Source: an uncultured Pelagibacteraceae bacterium
Lineage (GTDB): Bacteria; Pseudomonadota; Alphaproteobacteria; Pelagibacterales; Pelagibacteraceae
NCBI GenBank assembly: GCA_902612325.1
Contig: CACMDB010000001.1
Span: 1-64,000 of the forward strand
Direction: 5' to 3'
Length of the DNA stretch: 64,000 bases
The notes under the pieces: model-generated
The model's input: the letters and a program-made list of their open reading frames with translations, nothing else
Told to the model about the DNA's origin: nothing
Databases searched by the model: none
Shown: piece by piece, positions 1 to 8,946 of the stretch
Numbering within the stretch: position 1 is the stretch's first letter
Layout: every line of letters starts with the position of its first letter
Translations under genes and position numbers: made by a program

Positions 1-918
1 TGCGCTCACAGGATCACATTCAAATGCAGATTTATAACTGTTTACTCTATCCTTTAAAATAGAAACTCCACAAGGGTTAGCATGTTTAATAATTACAGTG
101 CCTATATTTTTTGGTAGACTTTTGGATATCGTTAAAGCAGCAAAAATATCATTGTAATTGTTATAGCTTAATGGTTTTCCATGAATTTTTCTTAATTTGA
201 AATCTTTATTTTTTGAGTAAATAGCAGATATTTGGTGTGGATTTTCTCCATATCTTAATCTCTCAATTAAGTTTCCGTAAATAATTTTTTTCTCTGTAAA
301 ATTTTCACTTGTGACTGAATTGAAGTAATCTGAAATTACGGAGTCATAATATGCTGTTTCATTAAAGGCTGATTGAGATAATTTTTTTCTAAATTCTAAT
401 TTTGTTGCACCCTTAAATCTTTTTAACTGATCAATCAATGCTGAATATTGATTGGTGGAGGTTATTACTGCAACGTCATTGTAATTTTTTGCAGCACTTC
501 TAACTAAGGCAGGACCACCAATATCAATTTTTTCGATTATTTTATTATGATTTTTTGTTGTGTTTAAAGTTTTTTCAAATGGATAAAAGTTGACTATGAC
601 TAAATCAATATTTTGAAAATTATTTTTTTTTATTTCTCTTTTATGAGAATTATTGTTTCTTTTATTTAAGATTCCCGCATGAATTTTAGGATGTAGTGTT
701 TTAACACGTCCATCAAGAATTTCATTAAAACCAGTATAATCAGAAACTTCAAGGCATCGATAGCCTAATTTAGTAATTGCCTTAAATGTACCACCTGAAC
801 TAATCAGTTTAACATTATACCTGTTTAAAGTTTGTAATAATGGTTTTAAGTTTGATTTATCTGAAACAGATATTACAGCTGATTTTATTCTTCTTACTAT
901 ATTTTTTTTATTTGCCAT
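1..918 (-). CDS. purH: PurH, AICAR transformylase/IMP cyclohydrolase (N-terminal part)
   Basis: Bifunctional enzyme of the last two steps of IMP synthesis in the cytoplasm. My translation from the ATG at 918 gives MANKKNIVRR, then ISVSDKSNL, LISSGGT, the cyclohydrolase signature DGRVKTLHPKIHAG near residues 68-81, and GENPHQ. This is the IMP cyclohydrolase (MGS-like) domain running into the transformylase domain. The gene leaves the window at base 1, so about 305 residues are visible and the C-terminal catalytic part is missing. Its start overlaps the end of the heparinase-like gene by 22 nt, so the two are probably cotranscribed. The order rpe, heparinase-like, purH is common in Alphaproteobacteria. 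Confidence 0.95.
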   Translation of the reverse strand, partial: MANKKNIVRRIKSAVISVSDKSNLKPLLQTLNRYNVKLISSGGTFKAITKLGYRCLEVSDYTGFNEILDGRVKTLHPKIHAGILNKRNNNSHKREIKKNNFQNIDLVIVNFYPFEKTLNTTKNHNKIIEKIDIGGPALVRSAAKNYNDVAVITSTNQYSALIDQLKRFKGATKLEFRKKLSQSAFNETAYYDSVISDYFNSVTSENFTEKKIIYGNLIERLRYGENPHQISAIYSKNKDFKLRKIHGKPLSYNNYNDIFAALTISKSLPKNIGTVIIKHANPCGVSILKDRVNSYKSAFECDPVSA

Positions 919-2504
919 TTAATATCTTCGGTCTGGTTATTTGAAATTCCAGAAATAAATATATTTTGATTATCAATATATGAATTTTTATTACCGAAAT
1001 ATAAACCATTATCAATATTTATATCATAATTATCACAAGTAAATTTCCAACCCTCATCCTCCAATTCAATTAATATTGATTTACCATCCTGAGTTTTCAT
1101 TAATTTTACGTCAGGTTCTACATGAAATCGAATATCAAATTTATAATTTTTATTAATCTTTTTTAGAATTTTATCACTACCAACGAAAGTTTCTTCTCCA
1201 GGATAAAATTCTATATTCCTTTCATGAATAGTATTATATTTTTTTTGGTATCCATCATGAGAAGCATTTATTTTCCAATAGTTTTTTTCAAAAATAATCT
1301 CTCTTTTTGTAATTTTTAAACCCTTGGTAACAAAAAAAGATTTATCACTGGTTGTAAATTTGCAGGAAGAATTATCATCGATTACTAAAGTATTCTGAGC
1401 GGCAGTTGATCTTGATAAATGATTTAGTTTTATATTTGTTTCACTATGATAGCCACAATTGCTAATTAATTTTTTTCCATTAGAAATTATTTCAAAAGAT
1501 AAAGCTCCAGATTGATAATCTTTAGAAAAAAATGAATTTGGTGATGGACCAGCATCCATAGTTAGACACATCTTTTTATTTCTCAAAATTATATATCCAC
1601 CATAATCTTGATTTTCATTTTTGAATTTATAACCTAGTCTTTGAAGATAATTATCTAAATTATTATTATCTGAGATGTTATTACCGTTATAAAGAATATC
1701 ACTTTTTAGATTTTGCCAAACAAAAGCGTAACCTTGTCCAAGATAGTAGATTGTTTCATTGATATGTTCTGGAATATTAATTTGAGATTCTTTAAACCAC
1801 TCTCTGATTAAAATATAATATTTCAAATAAAATATTAATTGTTTAATACTCCTTGATTTAGGAAAACCAGAATTATCAAGAGAATTTTTAGATATTTTTT
1901 TTAGTAAATTTAAACCATATGGCAAATACTTTTTTTCATCCTGATAACAAAGGCCAACTAATATAATAGATGCACAACCTATCAATTTATCTTCAACAAA
2001 TTTTGATTTATTTATTTCATTTATGAGGTGATTTGCTTGTTTTTGTACCATAGTGTTGAAATCAATTTTATATTGTCCGTTACCATCTTCATAAGTGAGA
2101 TTATGACTAGATAACCAAGCAATAATTCTTTTTGCAGTTAAATCGAAATTCCAACTTTTTGCATTGTATGTATGATTTAAAGTCATCCAGTTTTTTATAA
2201 TTGATTGGGTATTTTTTTTTGAAGACTTAAGATCTAAACTAAAAAGCCAATAAAAATTATTAAGTTTTCTTAAGTTTTTTTTGTTTATTTCTTTATCATC
2301 CCAAATTTTATTTAATGCAAAATCTTCAATCCTAAATTTTTTTTTTTGATATTTAATTAAGGATGAAAGTAAATGAGGACTAGGCTTATAAATCAAATTT
2401 TGATAATAAGTTTTTGAAATCTTTTTATCGTACAGGCTAGAATTTAAATATAATTCTCTTATTTTATCGAAAATATTAAAAAAAAACCGATTTATGTAAA
2501 CCAT
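897..2504 (-). CDS. heparinase II/III family protein
   Basis: 535-residue protein of the heparinase II/III-like family, which includes polysaccharide lyases. The N-terminal two thirds (to about residue 290) is helical and Trp/Tyr rich, as in the alpha/alpha toroid of these lyases. The C-terminal third carries the family block: GGYIILRN, MDAGPSPN, GALSFEI, NCGYH and the SRSTAAQNTLVID stretch near residues 360-385. I see no clear signal peptide. This family sits between rpe and purH in many Alphaproteobacteria that have no obvious glycan-degrading lifestyle, so the substrate is unknown. A role in cell-surface or recycled glycan turnover is only inference. The stop overlaps the purH start, and rpe lies 4 nt upstream. 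Confidence 0.85.
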   Translation of the reverse strand: MVYINRFFFNIFDKIRELYLNSSLYDKKISKTYYQNLIYKPSPHLLSSLIKYQKKKFRIEDFALNKIWDDKEINKKNLRKLNNFYWLFSLDLKSSKKNTQSIIKNWMTLNHTYNAKSWNFDLTAKRIIAWLSSHNLTYEDGNGQYKIDFNTMVQKQANHLINEINKSKFVEDKLIGCASIILVGLCYQDEKKYLPYGLNLLKKISKNSLDNSGFPKSRSIKQLIFYLKYYILIREWFKESQINIPEHINETIYYLGQGYAFVWQNLKSDILYNGNNISDNNNLDNYLQRLGYKFKNENQDYGGYIILRNKKMCLTMDAGPSPNSFFSKDYQSGALSFEIISNGKKLISNCGYHSETNIKLNHLSRSTAAQNTLVIDDNSSCKFTTSDKSFFVTKGLKITKREIIFEKNYWKINASHDGYQKKYNTIHERNIEFYPGEETFVGSDKILKKINKNYKFDIRFHVEPDVKLMKTQDGKSILIELEDEGWKFTCDNYDINIDNGLYFGNKNSYIDNQNIFISGISNNQTEDIKWQIKKI

Positions 2505-2508
2505 GAAA

Positions 2509-3168
2509 TTATTTTGATTTTAATAATTCAATATTCTTTTTTATATCTCCATTATTACTTTTAAAAATTGTTGTTCCAGAAACGAGTATATTTGCTCCTG
2601 CCTCTATTGCCTCTTTTGAATTGTCAAAATTGATACCTCCATCAATTTCAATATCAAAATTGAGATTTTGAGTTTTCTGTATTTCTTTTAGCTCTTTAAT
2701 TTTTACTAAAACTTCTGGCATAAATTTTTGACCACCAAAACCGGGGTTAACACTCATTATTAAAACTAAGTCAATTTCGTTCAAGTGTTCTCTTATTACA
2801 TCAACTTTAGTTTCAGGATTTAAAGATACTCCGACCTTTTTATTTAATCGTTTTATCTTTGAAATAGATGAACTTAGATCGTCTGTAGCTTCAGGATGAA
2901 TAGTAATAATATCTGCACCAGCATCAGAATATGCATCGATATATTTGTGTACTGGAGAAATCATTAAATGGACATCAAATATCATTGATGATTGTTTTTT
3001 TAATGCTTTTATAACTGGAGGTCCGATGGTTAAATTTGGAACAAAATGCCCATCCATCACATCTACATGAATCATATCGGCCCCAGCGTCTTCCAAACGT
3101 TTTATTTCGTTTCCTAATTGACTAAAATCAGCAGATAAGATTGACGGTGATATTTGTATTTTTTTCAT
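2509..3168 (-). CDS. rpe: ribulose-phosphate 3-epimerase
   Basis: Interconverts D-ribulose 5-phosphate and D-xylulose 5-phosphate in the pentose phosphate pathway. The 219-residue TIM barrel has normal length. It shows the family motifs ISPSILSADF at the N-terminus, HVDVMDGHFVPN (residues 34-45), DVHLMI (65-70), MSVNPGFGGQ (138-147) and EIDGGI (174-179). Expected metal ligands H34, D36, H67 and D176 are all present. It is the first gene of the rpe-heparinase-purH minus-strand run, with 27 nt between its start and the preceding small membrane gene. Confidence 0.97.
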   Translation of the reverse strand: MKKIQISPSILSADFSQLGNEIKRLEDAGADMIHVDVMDGHFVPNLTIGPPVIKALKKQSSMIFDVHLMISPVHKYIDAYSDAGADIITIHPEATDDLSSSISKIKRLNKKVGVSLNPETKVDVIREHLNEIDLVLIMSVNPGFGGQKFMPEVLVKIKELKEIQKTQNLNFDIEIDGGINFDNSKEAIEAGANILVSGTTIFKSNNGDIKKNIELLKSK

Positions 3169-3195
3169 TGATAACTAAATTACTAGTACCAATTT

Positions 3196-3552
3196 TTAAA
3201 ATTTAATTGAATTAAAAAATTGATAAATTTGTCTAGAAATTTCACTTTCCAAAGGAAAAGATAACATTCCCATGACAGAATATCCCAAAATCCACGGCAT
3301 TAAATAAAATCTTATCATAAAGAAAAACCAAGCAACATATAGTGGAACTATCGGTTGAATAATAAATTCGGGTGTAATTGGTTTAAAAATACGTAGTAAT
3401 GGATTGGTAAATTTTACGAATACTTTCATGAAAAAAAATTGAGAGTCTTCTTTTTGGAAAATATTCATTGCAACTCTACCAATTAATGTCCACATTATTA
3501 CCCCAAGTATGTAATCAATAATGTACACCATTGGGTGAAAATTAGCCGACAT
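3196..3552 (-). CDS. small integral membrane protein, YggT-like
   Basis: 118-residue hydrophobic protein with about three membrane segments (near residues 8-25, 65-82 and 84-102). The block NPLLRIFKPITPEF at about residues 50-63 resembles the conserved 'NPLLrpirrliP' motif of YggT-family proteins, but the protein is longer and more diverged than the clear YggT protein at 12778-13068. Function is unknown; YggT proteins have been linked to osmotic stress and to cell-envelope or division functions. It lies 27 nt upstream of rpe and is separated from the symporter gene by a terminator at 3587-3610. The family assignment is tentative, but the reading frame looks real because it fills the gap with one long hydrophobic ORF. 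Confidence 0.7.
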   Translation of the reverse strand: MSANFHPMVYIIDYILGVIMWTLIGRVAMNIFQKEDSQFFFMKVFVKFTNPLLRIFKPITPEFIIQPIVPLYVAWFFFMIRFYLMPWILGYSVMGMLSFPLESEISRQIYQFFNSIKF

Positions 3553-3586
3553 TAAGGAATTTATATTGTAAAAAGACTCGAATTAA

Positions 3587-3610
3587 AAGGGGCGAAATTA
3601 ATCGCCCCTT
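3587..3610 (-). terminator. intrinsic terminator of the symporter operon
   Basis: AAGGGGCG and CGCCCCTT form a perfect 8-bp GC-rich stem with an 8-nt AT loop. In the minus-strand direction the stem is followed by TTAATT. It sits 12 nt beyond the stop codon of the symporter gene in an otherwise very AT-rich region, the expected place for a Rho-independent terminator separating the symporter unit from the YggT-like/rpe unit. Confidence 0.85.
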
Positions 3611-3621
3611 AAAATAATTAT

Positions 3622-5436
3622 TTAGTGTTGTTTGCCAAGGATCGATTTACCTGATGGTACACGAACCTCATCAACCATTTTCTGCGTTGCAGCGTTTGGC
3701 GCTGAAGTCATTAGACTTACAACAACCATAGCTACTAAGCTGACAGCTGAACCAAAGATACCAAATGTTAACTGTGTAATACCTAAGAATCCACTTCCGC
3801 CGCTTCTTACCCAAATTAGGTAACCAGCACCAGAAATTAATCCTAAAGCCATACCAGCTATTGCACCTTCTCTGTTAGCTCTCTTCCACCATACACCAAG
3901 TACAAGTGGGAAGAATAATCCAGACATCGCAAAGTCAAAAGCCCAGATGACTGAACCTAAGATACCTTGGATCTCCATTGCTGCAATAGTTGCTCCAGCA
4001 AAACCAATTACTACAAGTAGTACCCTTGCAACAACTAGTCTCTTAGCAGTCTCAGCTTTTGGATCGATGATTTTATAATAAACATCGTGTGAGATTGCGT
4101 TTGCAATTGCTAGAATCAAACCATCAGCTGTTGACATGGCAGCAGCCATACCTCCAGCAGCAACTAGACCTGAGATTACGTATGGTAATCCAGCTATTTC
4201 TGGAGTTGCTAATACAACGGCTTTACCACCCATGAAAAACTCATTTAATTCAAGAGTTCCATTTCCGTTAAAGTCGCTTACAAACATTAAGTTTGCTTGG
4301 TTCCAGTTTTGATACCAATCTATCGCTTGGACTTCTGAAATTGATTTACCAATAATACCTGTTGGTAATGTTGGATCAATCAATGACAACTTAGATAGTG
4401 TCGCTAACATTGGAGCAGAAGAATAAAGTAGGAAGATAAAGAATAAAGACCAACCTACTGATTTTCTAGCTGCTTTTACACTTGGAGTAGTGAAATATCT
4501 CATCATCACGTGAGGCAATGAAGCTGTTCCCATCATCATTGCTAGTGCTAATGAAATAAACGCCCAAGGCGTTGCATTCACCGCTGAGTGAGCTTTAGTT
4601 ATACCAGCCAAACCTTTTGGCACCTCTTTTAGATTTTCAGCAGAGTTTTTCACAAAACCAAACTGAGCTTCTAATTCAGCAATTCTTGATACTTCATCAG
4701 CTAACATGAAGTGTGGGAAGAAACCCGCACCCATTTTGTTACTGATCCAGAATACTGGTAATAAGTAAGCTATGATTAGTACAATATATTGCGCAACCTG
4801 TGTCCAAGTTACTCCTCTCATACCACCTAACATTGAACATAGTAAGATACTTACTAATCCAACATAAACTGCGTATTGGAATGGAATATCAAGTGCAACA
4901 GATGCAATAGTACCTGTAGCGTTAATTTGTGCAGTCACATAAGTAAATGATGCAACAGTTAAAACTACTACTGCAAGAAATCTACTTAAATTACCACCAT
5001 ATCTTGTACCAATAAAATCTGGAACTGTGTAACAGCCAAATTTTCTTAAGTATGGTGCTAATAAAGATGCAACTAATACATATCCACCAGTCCAACCTAC
5101 AAGAAGTGCCATATATCCGTAACCTTTGAAGTAAATACCTCCTGCCATTGCAACGAATGATGCACCAGACATCCAGTCTGCTGCAGTTGCCATTCCGTTG
5201 AATACAGTTGGCACTTGTCTTCCAGCTACGTAATAAGCATCCGCTTGAGCTGTACGTGATAGATAACCAATTATAGCATAAATGGCTACTGTGAAAGCAA
5301 CGAAACAAATTCCGATTGTTTTCGCAGTCATACCCATCTGCTCGGCAATTGACATAATGATTATGAAAGCTAAAAAACCACCTGTATAGATTCCATAAAC
5401 CTTAGGTAAATTGTCTATAAAATTACCTTTCATCAT
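3622..5436 (-). CDS. sodium:solute symporter (SSS family), large subunit
   Basis: 604-residue inner-membrane carrier of the sodium:solute symporter family, VC_2705/ActP-like, with about 13 hydrophobic segments. Family blocks include SRTAQADAYYVAGR (60-73), GMATAADWMSGASF (81-94) and GGMAAAMSTADG, the Na+-site region. The gene directly follows a DUF4212 small-subunit gene (stop and start adjacent), a pairing seen for symporters proposed to take up acetate, lactate or other short acids. The nearby acs fits acetate, but that is inference. Unusual for a transporter is a canonical EF-hand-like loop, DFNGNGTLELNE, at residues 388-399 between membrane helices. The frame starts with two adjacent ATGs; the first directly abuts the upstream stop. 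Confidence 0.93.
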   Translation of the reverse strand: MMKGNFIDNLPKVYGIYTGGFLAFIIIMSIAEQMGMTAKTIGICFVAFTVAIYAIIGYLSRTAQADAYYVAGRQVPTVFNGMATAADWMSGASFVAMAGGIYFKGYGYMALLVGWTGGYVLVASLLAPYLRKFGCYTVPDFIGTRYGGNLSRFLAVVVLTVASFTYVTAQINATGTIASVALDIPFQYAVYVGLVSILLCSMLGGMRGVTWTQVAQYIVLIIAYLLPVFWISNKMGAGFFPHFMLADEVSRIAELEAQFGFVKNSAENLKEVPKGLAGITKAHSAVNATPWAFISLALAMMMGTASLPHVMMRYFTTPSVKAARKSVGWSLFFIFLLYSSAPMLATLSKLSLIDPTLPTGIIGKSISEVQAIDWYQNWNQANLMFVSDFNGNGTLELNEFFMGGKAVVLATPEIAGLPYVISGLVAAGGMAAAMSTADGLILAIANAISHDVYYKIIDPKAETAKRLVVARVLLVVIGFAGATIAAMEIQGILGSVIWAFDFAMSGLFFPLVLGVWWKRANREGAIAGMALGLISGAGYLIWVRSGGSGFLGITQLTFGIFGSAVSLVAMVVVSLMTSAPNAATQKMVDEVRVPSGKSILGKQH

Positions 5437-5697
5437 TTAGTCATCCCCTCTTTCTGAAAAGCCGAACTCTTCATCAATTTTCTCCTGCCTGTTCGCAAAC
5501 CAGAAAATTAGGATTACGAAAGCACCAAGAGAACCTTGACAAGTGAACCAATAAGTTAACGGATAACCAAATGGTCCCGTAACTTCATTCATTTCAGCCC
5601 CGAATAAGAAGATGCCAATTGAGAATACAAACCAGATTGCTAGTGTCATGAATAGCAAACCTCTGGATTTTTCCCAGTGTTGTTCTTGTTTTGACAT
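5437..5697 (-). CDS. DUF4212 protein, sodium/solute symporter small subunit
   Basis: 86-residue membrane protein with two hydrophobic segments (about 15-34 and 52-68). It has the DUF4212 pattern: an N-terminal HWEKSRGL, FGAEMNEVTGPFGYPLTYWF, and an acidic C-terminus. DUF4212 proteins occur next to SSS-family symporters and are annotated as putative small subunits. Here it is the first gene of the two-gene operon and its stop abuts the symporter start, which suggests coupled translation. A purine-rich AGAGAGG ribosome binding site precedes the ATG on the minus strand. Confidence 0.9.
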   Translation of the reverse strand: MSKQEQHWEKSRGLLFMTLAIWFVFSIGIFLFGAEMNEVTGPFGYPLTYWFTCQGSLGAFVILIFWFANRQEKIDEEFGFSERGDD

Positions 5698-5715
5698 TTA
5701 TACCTCTCTCTTTTT

Positions 5716-5803
5716 AGTTATAACTGGCAAAAACCATAACCATTATCGAAGAGATTTAAAGTGTTAAAATTGCTCAAATTAGTCCGATTTATGGGTTATA
5801 ACT
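5716..5803. promoter_or_regulatory. two GTTATAAC palindromes in a divergent intergenic region
   Basis: The 125-bp gap between the divergent DUF4212 gene and the unknown gene at 5823 carries a perfect 10-bp palindrome, AGTTATAACT, at 5716-5725. A second copy of its 8-bp core, GTTATAAC, lies at 5795-5802 inside GGTTATAACT, 78 bp away. One copy lies near each gene start. Paired palindromes in a divergent promoter region suggest operator sites for a dimeric repressor or activator of symporter expression. This is inference; such short AT-rich palindromes can occur by chance. Confidence 0.35.
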
Positions 5804-5822
5804 ATCAAAAATAGCTTATTTT

Positions 5823-6446
5823 ATGGGAAAATATAAACTTACCTGGAAAGATCTTACCTTGAGGGACTTCAAGATCTATCTATTTGCCCTTTTTAAAGCA
5901 TTTATCCCTAAAAAAAAAATAAAGTCATTAGATGAATTAGAGGATTTTATTCAAACAAAATCAGCTTGGGTGTCACAAGTTACTTTGTATGGTTATTTAA
6001 AGACCAGGATGGGCACTAGGTATGTTCTTCATTTTGAAAATGATGAATTTATGAAGTCAGTTAATTTAGCTAAGTGGAATATCTATGCTGTGGCTTTGCA
6101 AGATCTTACGTTTTTTACCTTCTCTTATTTAAAAGCAACTACAAACTATGAAGATACCAATAGGGCTAAAGAAATTTTTTTTAAAATTCTAGATGATGAA
6201 ATTTCAAACAAAATGCCTTTAGATATTATCGAAAACACCAAAAAAAATTTTGATGAAAGATTTGAGAAAATGAATTGGGATACTTATCATAGTGATCTCC
6301 CTTTTAATCCTAGTGCATTATCTTTATATAAGTGGGCTCCAATTGCTGAGGAGCTAAAAACTTTAGATCGTAAAATAGTTTTGAATTCAGTCATTCTAAA
6401 ATGGGACGTCGTTAAGAAAGAATTTCAAGAAAGATTAGGTTTCTAA
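5823..6446 (+). CDS. conserved protein of unknown function
   Basis: 207-residue soluble protein without signal peptide or membrane segments. I do not know its function. It resembles, from memory, a conserved alphaproteobacterial family with a region of the form 'DLEDFI-TK-AW/FVSQ-TLYGY-KTR-GTRY' (here residues 38-67) followed by a region rich in Trp and Leu. It starts 377 nt away from any plus-strand neighbour and divergently from the DUF4212/symporter operon. Its last 4 nt overlap the 3' end of acs on the other strand, so the two stop codons share bases. The ATG at 5823 follows an AT-rich sequence without a strong Shine-Dalgarno site. Confidence 0.8.
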   Translation: MGKYKLTWKDLTLRDFKIYLFALFKAFIPKKKIKSLDELEDFIQTKSAWVSQVTLYGYLKTRMGTRYVLHFENDEFMKSVNLAKWNIYAVALQDLTFFTFSYLKATTNYEDTNRAKEIFFKILDDEISNKMPLDIIENTKKNFDERFEKMNWDTYHSDLPFNPSALSLYKWAPIAEELKTLDRKIVLNSVILKWDVVKKEFQERLGF

Positions 6447-8521
6447 GTATTTTTTCTATTGTCAACTAAACTATCAACAACACTTGGATCAGCTAAAGTA
6501 GTAGTATCACCTAATTGACCATGTTCATTTGCTGCAATCTTTCTAAGAATTCTTCTCATTATTTTTCCAGATCTTGTTTTTGGAAGCCCTGGAGTAAAGT
6601 GAATCAAGTCAGGAGTTGCTAATGGACCTATTTGTTTTCTAACCCATAATTTTAGTTCTCTTTCAAGATCTCCTGTCTCAGTCTCACCTGCATTAAGAGT
6701 TACGTAACAATATAGTCCATTTCCTTTAATGTCATGTGGATAACCAACCACAGCAGCCTCAGCAACTTTAGGATGAGCAACAAAAGCACTTTCAATTTCA
6801 GCAGTACCCAAGTTGTGTCCTGATACAATAATTACGTCATCTACTCGTCCAGTGATCCAGTAATATCCATCCTTGTCTCGTCTGCACCCATCCCCAGTAA
6901 AATATTTTCCATCAAATTGAGAAAAGTAAGTATCAATAAATCTCTGATGATCGCCGTAAACAGTTCGCATTTGGCCTGGCCAAGACTGAGCTATACAAAG
7001 TCTCCCTTCTCCTGCACCTTTAATTTCTTTTCCATCTTTATCGACAAGAACAGGTTTAATTCCATAAAAAGGTTTTGTTGCTGATCCAGGTTTTAAAGGT
7101 ATAGCTCCTGTTTGAGGCGCAATTAAAATTCCGCCTGTCTCTGTTTGCCACCAGGTATCTACGATTGGACACTTTGAGTTTCCAACTGTTTTGTAATACC
7201 ACATCCAAGCCTCTGGATTTATAGGCTCTCCGACTGTACCCAATAATTTTAGAGATTTTCGAGATGTTTTATTTACTGGATCATCACCCTCTCGCATAAG
7301 GGCTCTGATAGCTGTTGGAGCAGTATAAAAAGTATTAACTTTATATTTATCAACAATCTGCCACCATCTTGAGCTGTCCGGATAATTTGGTACTCCCTCA
7401 AACATTATTGTAGTAGCTCCGTTAGATAAGGGTCCATAAATTATATAACTATGACCTGTTACCCAACCTATGTCTGCAGTACACCAATAAATATCTTTAG
7501 GCTTATAGTTAAATATGTATTGATGAGTCATGGAAGCATAAACCATGTACCCGCCCGTTGTGTGTAGTACACCTTTAGGTTTACCTGTAGATCCAGACGT
7601 ATAAAGAATAAATAAAGGATCTTCAGCATTCATTTCCTCAGGTTCACAATGACTTGGTACATCTTTAATTAGATCGTGATACCAAACATCTCTGTCGTCA
7701 TCCCAATAAACATAGTTTCCTGTTCTTTTGACAACAATACATTTTTTAACATCAGGACAATTACTTAATGCTTCATCGGTTGTTGCTTTTAATGGAATTG
7801 TTTTTCCACCTCTAACACCCTCATCAGCTGTTATAATGTATTCTGATTTACAATCATTTACTCTTCCAGAAATAGACTCTGCTGAAAACCCTCCAAATAT
7901 TATAGAATGTATGGCTCCTATTCTTGCACAAGCTAACATCAAAATAGCCAGCTCGGGTATCATCGTTAAATATATTGTTACTCTGTCTCCTTTTTGTATC
8001 CCTAATTTTTTTAGACCATTAGCTGCTTTTGAAACTTTTTGATGAAGTTGTTTATAAGAAATTTTTTGAGTATCCTTAGGATCATCACCTACCCAAATTA
8101 TAGCTGTTTTATCTTTTTTATCTTTTAAATGTCGATCAATACAATTAGCAGAGGCATTTAAAGTTCCATCTTCAAACCATTTTATTTTAACTTCATCTTT
8201 ACTATACTTCACATCTTTAATTTTTTTATATGGTTTTATCCATGTAATTCTTTTTCCTTCTTTTTTCCAAAAAGCATTATTGTTCTTAATAGAGTCAGTA
8301 TATTTATTCTGATATTGAGATTTATTAATTAAACCACTTTTCACCCACTCTGGTTTTGGTTTAAAAATTAGTTCTTGAGTTGAGCCTTCGTTATTAATTT
8401 TAACTTTTTTAATCTTACTTCTAATCTTTTTTTTTCTTTTAAGAATTTTTTTTCTTTTTTTAACCTTCTTTCTTTTTGAGGTTTTTTTTCTTGATTTAGA
8501 TTTTTTCTTCTTTTTAGGCAT
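6443..8521 (-). CDS. acs: acetyl-CoA synthetase with lysine-rich N-terminal extension
   Basis: Activates acetate to acetyl-CoA via acetyl-AMP in the cytoplasm. The 692-residue protein has the full Acs architecture: Acs N-terminal domain with SIKNNNAFW and CIDRHL, the AMP-binding P-loop [18 protein letters not shown], the YFTGDG and GRVDDVI hinge, and the C-terminal TRSGKIMRR, whose Lys is the acylation site regulating the enzyme. Compared with the usual length of about 650, it has some 45 extra N-terminal residues, of which the first 44 are mostly Lys and Arg. No alternative Met lies between that tail and the conserved domain. Convergent with the unknown gene at 5823; its stop overlaps that gene's stop. 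Confidence 0.96.
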   Translation of the reverse strand: MPKKKKKSKSRKKTSKRKKVKKRKKILKRKKKIRSKIKKVKINNEGSTQELIFKPKPEWVKSGLINKSQYQNKYTDSIKNNNAFWKKEGKRITWIKPYKKIKDVKYSKDEVKIKWFEDGTLNASANCIDRHLKDKKDKTAIIWVGDDPKDTQKISYKQLHQKVSKAANGLKKLGIQKGDRVTIYLTMIPELAILMLACARIGAIHSIIFGGFSAESISGRVNDCKSEYIITADEGVRGGKTIPLKATTDEALSNCPDVKKCIVVKRTGNYVYWDDDRDVWYHDLIKDVPSHCEPEEMNAEDPLFILYTSGSTGKPKGVLHTTGGYMVYASMTHQYIFNYKPKDIYWCTADIGWVTGHSYIIYGPLSNGATTIMFEGVPNYPDSSRWWQIVDKYKVNTFYTAPTAIRALMREGDDPVNKTSRKSLKLLGTVGEPINPEAWMWYYKTVGNSKCPIVDTWWQTETGGILIAPQTGAIPLKPGSATKPFYGIKPVLVDKDGKEIKGAGEGRLCIAQSWPGQMRTVYGDHQRFIDTYFSQFDGKYFTGDGCRRDKDGYYWITGRVDDVIIVSGHNLGTAEIESAFVAHPKVAEAAVVGYPHDIKGNGLYCYVTLNAGETETGDLERELKLWVRKQIGPLATPDLIHFTPGLPKTRSGKIMRRILRKIAANEHGQLGDTTTLADPSVVDSLVDNRKNT

Positions 8522-8532
8522 AAATATTATTT

Positions 8533-8946
8533 CTAAATCTTACCCATGTTATTTAAAATTTTCCAGCTTTTAGAATCTATTGGCATTACTGATAGTCTGC
8601 TTTGTTTAATAAGTGATAAATGGCTTAATTGCTTGTTTTTCTTAATATCCTCAAGACTTACTGGCTTATTTAATTTTTTTAGAAACTTTACTGTAACAGC
8701 AACAAATCGACCAGATTTATCTGTCTTATCTAAATATGCTTCCTTTATAACTTCAACAATACCAACAATTTCCTTTCCTATATTCGAATGATAGAAAAAA
8801 CATTGATCTCCTTCTTTCATTGATTTTAAATTTTTGGCAGCTTGATAATTTCTTACTCCATCCCAAGGAGCACCTTTAATACCAGCTTTTTTTTGTTGAT
8901 CAATTGACCAAACGTCAGGTTCTGACTTAAGTAACCAATATTGCAT
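8533..8946 (-). CDS. EVE domain protein
   Basis: 137-residue EVE-domain protein (PUA-like fold), a family that includes human THYN1 and bacterial proteins suspected of binding modified bases in DNA or RNA. Motifs seen are YWLLKSEP at the N-terminus, [28 protein letters not shown] (residues about 29-56), and VGIVEV. These form the aromatic-lined pocket region of the family. The single domain fills the whole protein, which is the usual length. The start codon overlaps the tsaD stop by one base, so translation is probably coupled to tsaD. The biological ligand in bacteria is not established. Confidence 0.9.
   Translation of the reverse strand: MQYWLLKSEPDVWSIDQQKKAGIKGAPWDGVRNYQAAKNLKSMKEGDQCFFYHSNIGKEIVGIVEVIKEAYLDKTDKSGRFVAVTVKFLKKLNKPVSLEDIKKNKQLSHLSLIKQSRLSVMPIDSKSWKILNNMGKI

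Noticed and set aside
3741-5308. Plus- and minus-strand open frames of 60-105 codons inside the symporter gene
   Set aside because: They are shadows of the symporter coding sequence with no family motif and no ribosome site.
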